Of a DNA stretch of 64,000 nt, positions 41,877-51,028 are shown one piece after another. Each line of letters opens with the position of its first letter. The stretch's first letter is position 1. This DNA is from Candidatus Sysuiplasma jiujiangense (GTDB taxonomy: Archaea > Thermoplasmatota > Thermoplasmata > Sysuiplasmatales > Sysuiplasmataceae), in NCBI GenBank assembly GCA_019721075.1, contig JAHEAD010000004.1, positions 62,001-126,000 of the forward strand. Direction: 5' to 3'. Under the pieces are notes generated by a model that was not told where the DNA came from, ran no database searches, and was given only the letters and a program-made list of their open reading frames with translations. The translations under genes and the position numbers were made by a program.

Positions 41877-43085
41877 ATGACTGTCAGAATATTCAACACG
41901 CTTTCAGCAAAAGTGGAAGACATAAAAGGGAGAGGCCTGAACCCGTCACACATCAATATGTACATCTGCGGACCGACCGTTTATGACTCGCCGCATGTGG
42001 GACACAGCAGGAGTTATCTTTTCTTCGATGTGCTGAAGCGGGTGCTGATGCTCGACGGTTATACAGTATCACACATACAGAACTTTTCAGATGTTGACGA
42101 GAAGATAGACAGAAGGGCTCAAACCGAAAGGGTGGATCCTCTGCGGCTTGCCTTAAAATATTCTGATGAATTCATTTCGCAGATGGACATGCTCAACGTG
42201 ATCAGGCCGGAAAGATATGTCCGGGCTTCAGAATCCAGAGATATCATGCATAAAATCACCCTGAGTTTCATTCAGAAGGACTTCGTATACGAAGCTTCGG
42301 GAAATATGTATTTCAGGGCAATGAAAGGCGGCGGGTACGGCAGCCTTCTGCACAACAGGCTGGACAACCTGATATGCGGGAACGAGTCTGATAGCTACAC
42401 TTTTGTAAAGGAGAATAAGGAGGATTTTACCTTATGGCTCGGCAAATTCAGCAAGACGGACATTTCAGCCGGTCTGCCTTCCTGGAATCTGGAGTGCTTT
42501 TCCATGGTTCACAGGTTCTTCGGCTGCGAGCTGGATATTCAGGGCGGAGGAATGGACCTGATATTCCCTCATCACGAAGTTGCTTCCGTAATGTCCAAGG
42601 CCTACTGCAGTGTCGAATTTGCCAACTATTACGTCCATAACGCTTTTGTAACCAACAACAATGACAAGATGTCCAAATCAACAAAAAATTTTGTCTCTCT
42701 CCACTCACTTCTCGACGGCTACAGCCCCGACGCCATCAGGATGTACCTCCTGTCATCAAACTTCCGCACAAATATAGAATTCAGCTTCAGTTCCCTGAAG
42801 AGGTTCGAATCGCTCGCTTCCCTCCTGTCTGAAAGGGGAAGCAAATCCGGAGCAGGCGAGGGCGGAAGAGAAGTGAATGTGGATGAATCAAAACACGCAT
42901 CCGGACGCTGGATCAGATTTTTCGATTTGCTCAGAAACAATGTCGACACCGCGGATGCGCTGGGTGTTTTGACGGAAACTGCCGAATCCTATGGCTTCTC
43001 GGGAAGGAGCGGAAGAACCGATTTCAGGCTCATGTGTGCTGCACTTGGATTATTCGGCTACCGGCCGATAGCATCCGTCAACTGA
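41877..43085 (+). CDS. cysS: Cysteinyl-tRNA synthetase, short form
   Basis: Charges tRNA-Cys. Signatures: 'YICGPTVYDSPHVGHSRSYLFFD' (zinc Cys and HIGH-type 'HVGH'), 'SWNLECFSM', 'IQGGGMDLIFPHHE' and 'KMSKSTKNF'. At 402 residues it is 50-60 shorter than usual CysRS. The C-terminal helical part after about 320 is reduced and the usual anticodon-binding tail is hard to see. The related mycothiol ligase MshC is an alternative for short forms, but the complete KMSKS context favours CysRS. Confidence 0.88.
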   Translation: MTVRIFNTLSAKVEDIKGRGLNPSHINMYICGPTVYDSPHVGHSRSYLFFDVLKRVLMLDGYTVSHIQNFSDVDEKIDRRAQTERVDPLRLALKYSDEFISQMDMLNVIRPERYVRASESRDIMHKITLSFIQKDFVYEASGNMYFRAMKGGGYGSLLHNRLDNLICGNESDSYTFVKENKEDFTLWLGKFSKTDISAGLPSWNLECFSMVHRFFGCELDIQGGGMDLIFPHHEVASVMSKAYCSVEFANYYVHNAFVTNNNDKMSKSTKNFVSLHSLLDGYSPDAIRMYLLSSNFRTNIEFSFSSLKRFESLASLLSERGSKSGAGEGGREVNVDESKHASGRWIRFFDLLRNNVDTADALGVLTETAESYGFSGRSGRTDFRLMCAALGLFGYRPIASVN

Positions 43086-43133
43086 ATGAATCTGCTCAGG
43101 CAGCGCGTCCGGTCCGTGCTGCCCCTGTGGCGG

Positions 43134-43694
43134 CTATTCCCTGTTTGTTTCAGGATGCAGATGTACAGATTTCGCACCGGTTGTCCTTTCAATGAGTGCG
43201 AGATCCCGTGAATTCATTGCTTCCGGTTCGACACTCAGGTATAGCGCGGAGCCGCAGCTGTTAACTATGTCGCTTATCTGGTTTATGAACTTCAGCACGG
43301 TGTTGAAATCATTCTCGGCAATCAGGTACTCTATGCCGTCGATGAGCAGTCCGAACCTTTCGCCTGTTTCGGAAAGGTGTCTGACCATTGAAATGATTTT
43401 GCCGAGGGATCCGGGTGCGATTTTATTCTCTCCGACCAAATTTGTGAGCCAGTAGAACTGTGAACTCAATCCGGTGAAGGAGTCCCTGATCCTGTCCGGA
43501 AATGTCCTGCTTATCGAAATAAACTGAATTTCCGGTGAGAGGGAGCACTGGATGTAGTTTATTATGTCCTCGGAGCTTCCGCCCTTAATGACAAAGACTT
43601 CGCCTGCAGTGGAAACACAGCTGTCAAAACCGTTTTCACTGCCCTTAAGAGATATGCTCTCCATCCCGCATCCCTTTGCCGGAATTTGACTCAT
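43134..43694 (-). CDS. DUF835-domain protein
   Basis: About 186 residues. The C-terminal half ('GLLIDGIEYLIAENDFNTVLKFI', 'LYLSVEPEAMNSRDLALIER') matches DUF835, an archaeal domain often found next to sensor or ATPase modules and structurally KaiC-like without the Walker motif. Here it stands alone. The start is uncertain: ATGs at 43694 and 43706 are both possible, and a TATA-like box (AATATAAG, 43726-43733) precedes them. Function is unknown. Confidence 0.72.
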   Translation of the reverse strand: MSQIPAKGCGMESISLKGSENGFDSCVSTAGEVFVIKGGSSEDIINYIQCSLSPEIQFISISRTFPDRIRDSFTGLSSQFYWLTNLVGENKIAPGSLGKIISMVRHLSETGERFGLLIDGIEYLIAENDFNTVLKFINQISDIVNSCGSALYLSVEPEAMNSRDLALIERTTGAKSVHLHPETNRE

Positions 43695-43819
43695 GTCAGA
43701 GTGCATTACTCGAATTCCCAGACACAATATAAGCAATGTTCAGCATGGCTATCTGTATTGATAATATTGAGAAGAATATCCAGTCTACCGTTTTCTGGTG
43801 CCGGAGGGCCTGCACATGC

Positions 43820-45100
43820 TCATTTCCTGAAAAAGCTTACAGATGAGAACGGTATCTCAGGATGCATCATTTCAATCTCGAGCAGGCGGTTGTATTTCGC
43901 AACCCTTTCGCCCCTCGCGGGCGCACCGGTTTTTATCTGGCCCGCGCCGAGTCCGGTTGCCAGATCCGCTATGAAATCGTCCGGTGTCTCTCCTGAACGG
44001 TGGCTTACAACGGCGTTCATGCCAGAATGCATTGTCAGCTGCGCGCTCTCAATGGTTTCGCTTACCGTCCCTATCTGATTCAGCTTTATCAGCACCGCGT
44101 TTGTCGATTTTTTCTCAATTCCGGTCCTTATCCTTCCGGTATTGGTCACATAGAGGTCGTCACCGATGATCTGTATTTTCGAGCCAATCTTTCTGTTGAG
44201 TTCGGCAAACTCGTCGAATGCCTCTTCATCGAACGGATCCTCGATCGACGCTATTGGAAATTTCGAAATGAGCGACTGGTAATAGTCGATGAGTTGGGGA
44301 GGATCAAGCCTCAAGCCGTCTATGCTGTACGTCCCATTTTTGTAGAATTCGGAAGCTGCTGCGTCTATTGCAATGTGTATTTCGCTTCCTGCTGCATATC
44401 CTGCTTCCCCGATGGATTCAAGGATGGCCTCAACTGCCTCTGCTGTTTTTCCCACAGGCGGCACAAAACCTCCCTCATCCCCTATATTCGTCGCAAAAGG
44501 ACCGTATTTCTTCTTCAGATGACTTTTGAGCTGCTGATAAATCTCCGAAGCAGCCCTGAGCGCGTCGGAAAATCTGCTGAAACCTGACGGAACAATAAGA
44601 AATTCCTGTACGGCGAGTTCACCGCCCGCGTGAACGCCTCCGTTTATTATATTGAGCAATGGAACAGGAATGGCCGGCTTGGTTGCTGCTGTCTCGGAAA
44701 GGAACTTGTAAAGTTCAAGCCCGTTCGATTTAGACAGCAGCCTGGACAGTGCCATCGAAACACCGAGTATCGCGTTAGCGCCCAGTTTGGATTTGTTTGC
44801 GGTTCCGTCAAGTTCAATCATTCTTCTGTCACATTCTGCTATGCTGCCGAACGATCTGCCGGTCAGTGCGGATGCGATGGGGCCGTTCACGTTGCCCACC
44901 GCTTTCGTCACTCCCTTGCCGCCGAATTGTCTGCCGGCATCCCTGAGCTCAAGCGCCTCATGCTTTCCCGTGCTCGCGCCGGACGGAACAGATGCCACGC
45001 ATCTGTCTGTCACGCCAGACGCGAATACCTGCACGGTCGGATTGCCTCTCGAATCCAGTATCTGCCTTGCCCTAAGGTCTTTGACTTCAACATTTATCAT
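43820..45100 (-). CDS. eno: Enolase
   Basis: Interconverts 2-phosphoglycerate and phosphoenolpyruvate. The 426-residue chain has 'ARQILDSRGNPTV' at the start, catalytic 'GDEGGFVPP' near 210, metal-binding 'SIEDPFDEEAFDEF' near 285 and 'IGDDLYVTN' near 315, then 'LIKLNQIGTVSETIE' and 'SHRSGETPDDFIADLA'. All key residues look intact. It is downstream of RaSEA and a small conserved protein on the same strand. Confidence 0.97.
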   Translation of the reverse strand: MINVEVKDLRARQILDSRGNPTVQVFASGVTDRCVASVPSGASTGKHEALELRDAGRQFGGKGVTKAVGNVNGPIASALTGRSFGSIAECDRRMIELDGTANKSKLGANAILGVSMALSRLLSKSNGLELYKFLSETAATKPAIPVPLLNIINGGVHAGGELAVQEFLIVPSGFSRFSDALRAASEIYQQLKSHLKKKYGPFATNIGDEGGFVPPVGKTAEAVEAILESIGEAGYAAGSEIHIAIDAAASEFYKNGTYSIDGLRLDPPQLIDYYQSLISKFPIASIEDPFDEEAFDEFAELNRKIGSKIQIIGDDLYVTNTGRIRTGIEKKSTNAVLIKLNQIGTVSETIESAQLTMHSGMNAVVSHRSGETPDDFIADLATGLGAGQIKTGAPARGERVAKYNRLLEIEMMHPEIPFSSVSFFRK

Positions 45101-45149
45101 ATGATGCTGTCCCCTTCATTCAAGCATCCCTTTCTATGTCGATGCATGT

Positions 45150-45458
45150 CTATTTGCCTTTCATTGCCTTCTTCCTTCTCTCTTTGGAGGTGTATCCAGT
45201 TACACCTTCCAGGAACCTGTTGTACCTTGCAACGGTATCCGCGGCAACAGCATCGCTTACATCCCTGTTGCCCACGGTGTCCACGCACAGCTGCTTCTTC
45301 TCGTTAAGCCAGCATTCCAGCTTTGTAAGTGCACCGTAACTGGAAATAATGTGCCCGTCGCGTTCTTCCACTGGGCCAAACTCGTTTTTAGCTATTTCAG
45401 CAATTCTGCCGAGCGATATTTCGGATTTGATACTGCGTTTTATTTCATACTGCTGCAT
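45150..45458 (-). CDS. Small conserved protein (DUF5611-like)
   Basis: A 102-residue basic protein ('QYEIKRSIKSEISLGRIAEIAKN', 'DAVAADTVARYNRFLEGVTGYTSKERRK'). The overall pattern recalls the euryarchaeal DUF5611 family, for which no function is known; this assignment is from memory and tentative. It lies 13 bp after RaSEA and 49 bp before enolase, so all three may share a transcript. Confidence 0.65.
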   Translation of the reverse strand: MQQYEIKRSIKSEISLGRIAEIAKNEFGPVEERDGHIISSYGALTKLECWLNEKKQLCVDTVGNRDVSDAVAADTVARYNRFLEGVTGYTSKERRKKAMKGK

Positions 45459-45471
45459 TAGTCCTCACCTG

Positions 45472-46551
45472 CTATATGCTGAATCTGTAATCGGCCGCAG
45501 TAGTGTAATTCCCCAGGGCCGATATCGAGACTTCATTCCGCCATGTTTCCCTGCATCTGCAGTCAAGCACTTCAAGAGACGCACGATCCTGTTTGACCGA
45601 GAAATCGGCAATTGCGCTGAGAACTCTTTTGTCACACTTGCCGCAATTGTGAGCTCCCCGGACAGTTCCAGCCCCCGTCGGCTTGCTCATAAGCCGCACA
45701 CCGTCACCGTAACCGCTGTTGAGAACGGCGACAACGCTCCAGAGCCATGGCGGCCTGTATGCCCCTCTCTTCCAGAGAAGTTCGACCACTGTGTCCTTCT
45801 GTATATTTGTGGGATTTACCGAAATCGTATCAGCATAGGGTTTCACGTCCCTTATTGTCTGCGATGCATCCCGTATTGCATCAATTTCGGAAAGAAAGGG
45901 CGGCTTGAGCATGATGTATGCCTTGATCCTGAAACGATTACGGCGCGCAAGTTCCGCGGCCCTTGCAAAATGGCTGAAACAGGAAGGCTTATTTACTGAA
46001 TAATTGACCACAATATCATTGGAACTCTCCAGCCCGACGGCAAACATCAGCCTTTCACCGAACTCGCTCAGTTCATCAAGTGTTTTCTGCGTTATGTATT
46101 CATGTCTCGTTTCCACGACGATCTTCTCGAACCGCTGCGATGCATCAGAAAGAATTCTCCGTCTCAATTCGGTTGAAAGCTCAAATTTGTCGAGAAAACT
46201 CCCTGAAGTGTATATTTTGAGCACCTTCTGCTGCCTGAAGTTCTTCAGCCCGCTGACATACTGTTCCCAGACGCTTTCATCCGTTGCAAGTGATGAGGAC
46301 TCGTTGGTATAGCCGCACATGCTGCACCCTGACCGGAGCGCCCACGAGCATCCTTTCGTTGCAAGAATGAGGACCATTGCATCGCAAGCCTCACCATCGA
46401 GTACCTCTTCCTCTGTCCAGCATGAAACATATTCGTACGGGTTACGATCTCTCCTGGCTCTGGACCGTTCCCTGGTTCCCGCTTCCCTGATCTTTTTCAT
46501 CAGCGGCTGTGACAGTGACCAGTTTTGTCCCACCACTGTCGGAATGTTCAT
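45472..46551 (-). CDS. Archaeosine synthase radical-SAM subunit RaSEA
   Basis: Takes part in making archaeosine at position 15 of tRNA, working with ArcS to turn the lysine adduct into the amidine. The 359-residue protein has a radical-SAM Cys motif in 'ATKGCSWALRSGCSMCGYTN' (CxxxxxxxCxxC spacing seen in RaSEA), followed by 'KIYTSGSFLD', 'ETRHEYIT' and 'GLESSND'. A C-terminal Cys group ('HNCGKCDKR', 'CRCRE') may bind zinc or another cluster. I chose the ATG at 46551 for its 29-nt distance to a TTTATAATC box. Confidence 0.87.
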   Translation of the reverse strand: MNIPTVVGQNWSLSQPLMKKIREAGTRERSRARRDRNPYEYVSCWTEEEVLDGEACDAMVLILATKGCSWALRSGCSMCGYTNESSSLATDESVWEQYVSGLKNFRQQKVLKIYTSGSFLDKFELSTELRRRILSDASQRFEKIVVETRHEYITQKTLDELSEFGERLMFAVGLESSNDIVVNYSVNKPSCFSHFARAAELARRNRFRIKAYIMLKPPFLSEIDAIRDASQTIRDVKPYADTISVNPTNIQKDTVVELLWKRGAYRPPWLWSVVAVLNSGYGDGVRLMSKPTGAGTVRGAHNCGKCDKRVLSAIADFSVKQDRASLEVLDCRCRETWRNEVSISALGNYTTAADYRFSI

Positions 46552-46574
46552 CGGCGTGGAATTAACAGCCAATC

Positions 46575-46583
46575 GATTATAAA
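46575..46583 (-). promoter_or_regulatory. TATA-like box for the RaSEA-enolase transcript
   Basis: Minus-strand TTTATAATC, centred about 29 nt before the ATG at 46551. This fits leaderless transcription and favours that ATG over a TTG at 46572. Confidence 0.5.
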
Positions 46584-46748
46584 CCTAACTGACAGCCAAT
46601 GCATGTTTCAAGTCCGGTGCCGGCGGTCAGTCCTTGGAGTGCAGCAACTGTTGTACTATGCAATCTTATGCAAGTTCCAAATCTGCCGTCAAATTTCCCT
46701 TTTTTGACGCCTGAGGCAAAAATAGACGCGCTTTGCTGTCATGGGAAA

Positions 46749-46757
46749 CTTATTTAC
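46749..46757 (+). promoter_or_regulatory. TATA-like box for tyrS
   Basis: CTTATTTAC is centred 30 nt before the ATG at 46783. It makes that codon a better start than the ATG at 46741, which lies upstream of the box. Confidence 0.45.
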
Positions 46758-46782
46758 ACAGATAGAAAATTGCAAGTTTCAG

Positions 46783-47832
46783 ATGTCACGGGATGAACTA
46801 ATCGATAAAATCCTGGGCTATGCCCAGGAAGTCGTTACCGAAGAGGAATTTCGGAGATTATTCGAAAGCAGCGATCATCCTGAGGCATATATCGGATTTG
46901 AGCCGTCCGGATTCCTGCATATAGGCAATTTTCTCATAACTTCAAGGATGGTCAACCTCCTCATCGACGCAGGCTTCCACGTCAAAATACTGCTCGCCGA
47001 CTGGCATGCCTTCATAAACGACAAGTTTGGAGGAAACATGGAAAGCATCAGGGCTTGCGGCCGGTATATGGAGGATGCATTCAGATTTTCCTCTGACAGA
47101 CGGAAAGGACTTGATTTTGTTTATGCGACTGATGTCATAGGTAACTCCGATTACTGGACAGAGCTGATCAAAAATGCAAAGTCTGTGACTCTCTCAAGAC
47201 TGAAGAGGGCACTGACAATAATGGGCAGAAGCGAAGACGAAGCAGAAATGGATTCATCAAAAATGCTATATCCACTGATGCAGGTGACGGACATTTTCAT
47301 GCTCGGTGTCGATGTTGCCTACGCGGGGATGGACCAGAGGAAAGCCCACATGCTGGCAAGGGAAGTAGCAGAATCAAGGAAGCTGAAAAAGCCGGTTGCG
47401 CTGCATACGCCGCTGCTATCCAGCCTTAAGGGCAGCAACAGAATGGAGAGCGCTCTTTCCAAAATGTCAAAAAGCGATCCGTCGGGTTCAATTTTTTTAC
47501 ATGACGGCGAGCAGGAGATATATGCAAAGATAAAATCGGCATACTGTCCCGTTGAGGAGGAGGCAAACCCGGTACTCGACATATGCAGATTCATAATCTT
47601 TCCGTACGCGGGCCGAATCCATGTCGAACGGCAGGAAAAGTACGGCGGAAATGTGGATTTTGGTGACTATGTTTCCCTGCGGGAGACATATCTATCAGGA
47701 AAACTGCATCCACTTGATCTGAAGACGTCTGCCGCGGCTGCACTGTGGGGCATTATGGAGCCTTTCCACAGGCATTATATGGAGAATCCGTCCGAACTGG
47801 ATGCTTTAAAACAACTGAAGATAACAAGGTAG
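46783..47832 (+). CDS. tyrS: Tyrosyl-tRNA synthetase (archaeal type)
   Basis: Charges tRNA-Tyr. The class I motif appears as 'PSGFLHIGNF' near residue 40 and 'LSKMSKSDPSG' near 225. The compact 349-residue length and lack of an S4 domain are those of archaeal/eukaryal TyrRS, and 'YPLMQVTDIFMLGVDVAYAGMDQRKAHML' matches the tyrosine pocket region. It is convergent with the P-type ATPase. Confidence 0.95.
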   Translation: MSRDELIDKILGYAQEVVTEEEFRRLFESSDHPEAYIGFEPSGFLHIGNFLITSRMVNLLIDAGFHVKILLADWHAFINDKFGGNMESIRACGRYMEDAFRFSSDRRKGLDFVYATDVIGNSDYWTELIKNAKSVTLSRLKRALTIMGRSEDEAEMDSSKMLYPLMQVTDIFMLGVDVAYAGMDQRKAHMLAREVAESRKLKKPVALHTPLLSSLKGSNRMESALSKMSKSDPSGSIFLHDGEQEIYAKIKSAYCPVEEEANPVLDICRFIIFPYAGRIHVERQEKYGGNVDFGDYVSLRETYLSGKLHPLDLKTSAAAALWGIMEPFHRHYMENPSELDALKQLKITR

Positions 47833-47923
47833 GTGCAAATGTCTCTGGAAGTGCACCAGCAGGGAGGATGAAGCTGCCCTTCGCCCGGCGCGGCACAGCC
47901 GCCATGCATCGAACGCATTCAGA

Positions 47924-50308
47924 TCAGACACTGAAATGCCTGAAGACGATATTCTTACCCTGATCGGTCACTACCATGAATACAAATGTAAACAGTAGTA
48001 TCAGCAATATGTATTCAAACGGAACCGGCGTGACAAGGAATCCATATGTGGAAATCAGCGTTATGAACACTATGTCTGATGCACTGGCTGCAAGAAGATA
48101 TTTTCCCGGCATGGAAGACCAGAACCTTCCCCTCTCCCTGACCATGTAGATGGTAAACTGGCCGGTGAATACCAGCGCATCAAAAACAAACGTCTGTATT
48201 TCCTTTACACCCATCGCAAGGTGGATTCCCAACCAGAGTGTAAAGAACATTTCCAGTATTACAGGTAAGGCGAGAAATGCAGAGGAGCCGACAAGCGAAC
48301 CAACGTTCCATTTTTCTGGCTTTTCAGAATATCTGACGTTATCAGTGGCAACAGACATAGTCACGAAATCATTCGCGAACAGCAGAAGTATGACATCGGA
48401 TGGCGTTGTAACCAGGAATCCCACTATGAAGAAAGAAACTGTGAGAAATATTGCAACCTGAAGCGTTTTTATTATCTTGTTGAGGGTATAGGTCAGCATC
48501 CTCTGGTAAATTCTTCGGCCGGATCTGACTGCTTCCACAATGTCCTCCAGTCCCTCATGTGTGAGAACTATGCTTGCGGACGCTTTTGCGACATCAGTAG
48601 CATTTGCCACCGCAATGCCGACTTCCGCTTTCTTCAGTGCGGGTGCATCGTTTACACCGTCGCCCGTCATTCCGGTCACATGCCCGGCAGACTGCAGTGC
48701 GGTTACTATGTCGTATTTGTCTTCGGGATAAACCTCGGCGAACGAATCGCATTCGATTATCCTTCCAGCGCTGTTTCTGACTTCGGACCCCTTACAGACC
48801 TTTTTGCCTATTCCTGTTTCATCCACCACCAGTTCAGCTATCGCTTCGTTGTCGCCTGTAATCATAATCGGTTTTATGGCGAGCGCTTTGATGTCAGATA
48901 TGAATCTTCTGGAATCCGCGCGGGGCGGATCGTAGAGCGGTATCAGGCCAATAATTTCCATTTTACCGTTGCGCCCAGCTGCAACCGCGATCGTCCTGAA
49001 TCCCTTCTTCGAGAATCCGTATGTTTCCTCAGCTATCTCGTCCGCACGCCCGGCTATTGATGATATAACCTGCGGGGCTCCTTTGACTATTCTGAGTTCA
49101 CTGCTATCCTCAAGGACAAATGCCTCAGTCCTCTTAGTGGAAGGATCGAACGGAACGAACAGTCTTCTCTTTGAATAATCCACATTCAGCTTCATCCGGC
49201 GGGCGTAATCCAGTATTGCGTTGTCTATCGGATCCTGGCTTGCTGCGTCTGAGGCGAGAGAGGCATATCTCATAAGCAGTGCAATATCGCAGTTGAACGG
49301 TTTCGGATCCTTCACGGTGAGTTCATTAACCGTGATTGTTCCGGTTTTGTCAAGGCAGAGGGTATCCATGGAAGCGGCATCTTCGACGGCTGTCAACCTT
49401 GAGACAAGCACCCCCTTTGAAGAGAGTTCCAGCGCTCCGACAGCCATTGCTATGGTGAAGGTAACAGGCAAAGCAACCGGAACGGAAGCTATCAGTACGA
49501 CGAGCGAAAAAGGCAGTATATCCGTCAGGCTTACATTGAGCAGTATTGAGTAGGCAGTCAGAGCTATGACGAGTATTATGTCCAGAGCGATTAGGTATTT
49601 CACTATGCCGAGTATAAGCTGTTCCAGGTGCGATTCAGTGGAAGCGGACTGGACAAGCTCAGTGGTTTTGCCGAAATAGGTATTTTTTCCTGTTGTAATT
49701 ACCAGGCCGTTCAGTTCCCCCCTCTTCACGGTTGAACCGGAAAATATAACGTCCCCGGCTCCCTTCTCAACAGGCATGGATTCGCCTGTGAGCATCGACT
49801 GATCAACGAGTACCTGTCCTTCAATTATCTTTATGTCTGAGGGGACTATATCGCCAAGCCTGACTCTGACTACGTCGCCGGGCACTATGTTTTTGGCAGG
49901 CACAATCTTCCATTCCCCATCACGCTTCACTCTGGCATTTATGCTGAGTTTCTTCTTCAGCAGTTCAACCGCATTTTCGGCGTTATGTTCCTGGACATAG
50001 CTCACCACGCTGTTGAAAAACAGCAGGAATGTTATTATATATAAACTTAAATATTTATGTAAAATGAAAGTCAGGAGTGCGGTTATCTCAAGCATCCATG
50101 GAACGGGAGCCCAGAATTTTTTGAGAAATTTGAACAGGCTGTTCTCCCTTTCTTCCCTTACTTCATTAAGTCCATAATCCGCCACTCTGTGTGCGGCTTC
50201 ATTCTCAGTCAGCCCTCCGGAACCTGAATGAAGCGCTGCAAAGGCGTTATCAAGGCTGATATGCTGAAAATCAGTCCTGTTCCTTCCCGCTTCTGTTCCG
50301 GCTCCCAA
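47924..50308 (-). CDS. Plasma-membrane-type P-type H+-ATPase
   Basis: A 794-residue P-type ATPase of subfamily IIIA, which pumps protons out at the expense of ATP. Signatures: actuator 'LTGESMPV' near 170, phosphorylation site 'CLDKTGTIT' with Asp about 322, nucleotide-domain 'KGAPQV' near 425, hinge 'TGMTGDGVNDAPALKKA', and about ten membrane helices. The regulatory C-terminal tail of fungal and plant enzymes is absent. Such pumps occur in acid-living archaea. The start is a TTG preceded by GGAGG. Confidence 0.93.
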   Translation of the reverse strand: MGAGTEAGRNRTDFQHISLDNAFAALHSGSGGLTENEAAHRVADYGLNEVREERENSLFKFLKKFWAPVPWMLEITALLTFILHKYLSLYIITFLLFFNSVVSYVQEHNAENAVELLKKKLSINARVKRDGEWKIVPAKNIVPGDVVRVRLGDIVPSDIKIIEGQVLVDQSMLTGESMPVEKGAGDVIFSGSTVKRGELNGLVITTGKNTYFGKTTELVQSASTESHLEQLILGIVKYLIALDIILVIALTAYSILLNVSLTDILPFSLVVLIASVPVALPVTFTIAMAVGALELSSKGVLVSRLTAVEDAASMDTLCLDKTGTITVNELTVKDPKPFNCDIALLMRYASLASDAASQDPIDNAILDYARRMKLNVDYSKRRLFVPFDPSTKRTEAFVLEDSSELRIVKGAPQVISSIAGRADEIAEETYGFSKKGFRTIAVAAGRNGKMEIIGLIPLYDPPRADSRRFISDIKALAIKPIMITGDNEAIAELVVDETGIGKKVCKGSEVRNSAGRIIECDSFAEVYPEDKYDIVTALQSAGHVTGMTGDGVNDAPALKKAEVGIAVANATDVAKASASIVLTHEGLEDIVEAVRSGRRIYQRMLTYTLNKIIKTLQVAIFLTVSFFIVGFLVTTPSDVILLLFANDFVTMSVATDNVRYSEKPEKWNVGSLVGSSAFLALPVILEMFFTLWLGIHLAMGVKEIQTFVFDALVFTGQFTIYMVRERGRFWSSMPGKYLLAASASDIVFITLISTYGFLVTPVPFEYILLILLFTFVFMVVTDQGKNIVFRHFSV

Positions 50309-50410
50309 CTCAGCAACCCTCCGGTTCCCTGATGTCTACCAGTCATTTAACCTGTTGGCGAAGGAAATTGTCCTGCCGCTGGTGTATTACGGCACTTTAT
50401 TCTTCGGGGC

Positions 50411-50905
50411 TTACCGTACTATGAGAACGGAGGTGGGAGAATCGGCAGCCACCCTGGATGACACGGATCCGAGAAATATCCCCTTTTTGTATCCGGGACG
50501 TCTGTTGCCCATGACAACCAGATCAGGCTTGATTTCATTTATGATTTCGACAAGCACATGGTGCGGATCGCCTCTCCTGACAATCGCTTCACAGTTGCCG
50601 ACTCCCAGCTTTTTTGCACGGGTTACCATCCTCTTCAGCTTCGTTTCCACTTCTCTGGCATATTTCTCTTCATTTTCCATGACGACCTCTGTTCCGTATG
50701 CGATGTCGCCCATTGCTACGTAAATCGACTTTACAACGGAGACAAAGACAAGTCTGCTGCCTTCTCTCTGTTTTGCGATCGAAACAGCGACTTCGCACGC
50801 CTTCTCTGACTTTTCAGACAGATCTGTGGCGCACACTATAGTTCTGATTTCAACAGGATCCTTTTTCAACCCGAGCACCGGCTGTAACGTGGATTCAAGT
50901 GTCAT
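50411..50905 (-). CDS. Universal stress protein (UspA family)
   Basis: A 164-residue UspA-fold protein. After a short lead comes 'IRTIVCATDLSEKSEKACEVAV', and the ATP-binding loop 'VMGNRRPGYKKGIFLGSVSS' follows the G-x2-G-x9-G(S/T) pattern, so it likely binds ATP. It is on the same strand and just upstream of the P-type ATPase. A functional link is possible but not shown. I chose the ATG at 50905; a longer frame exists without family similarity. Confidence 0.9.
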   Translation of the reverse strand: MTLESTLQPVLGLKKDPVEIRTIVCATDLSEKSEKACEVAVSIAKQREGSRLVFVSVVKSIYVAMGDIAYGTEVVMENEEKYAREVETKLKRMVTRAKKLGVGNCEAIVRRGDPHHVLVEIINEIKPDLVVMGNRRPGYKKGIFLGSVSSRVAADSPTSVLIVR

Positions 50906-51028
50906 ATAATACTGCTTTCCCTTATATTTCAAGCAGAATTCAACGCAGCCTTTCAATCAAGCTTCTGAACAGCCTCGCGCCGGAAAGTTAGATTTACTTC
51001 AATTCCCATTGCAAAACAGGGTTTTCCC

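Noticed and set aside
43099-43123. A GC-rich hairpin (GGCAGC / GCTGCC) between CysRS and the DUF835 gene
   Set aside because: The stem is only 6 bp plus weak pairs and has no T run. It may aid termination, but the evidence is too thin to list.
44630-45307. A 225-codon frame antisense to enolase
   Set aside because: Enolase on the other strand is certain with all motifs. The antisense product has a random-looking composition rich in Cys, His, Arg and Ser.
46687-46709. A 7-bp hairpin (CGTCAAA / TTTGACG) upstream of tyrS considered as a regulatory leader
   Set aside because: It lies upstream of the tyrS TATA-like box, so it would not be part of the tyrS message. T-box elements are bacterial.
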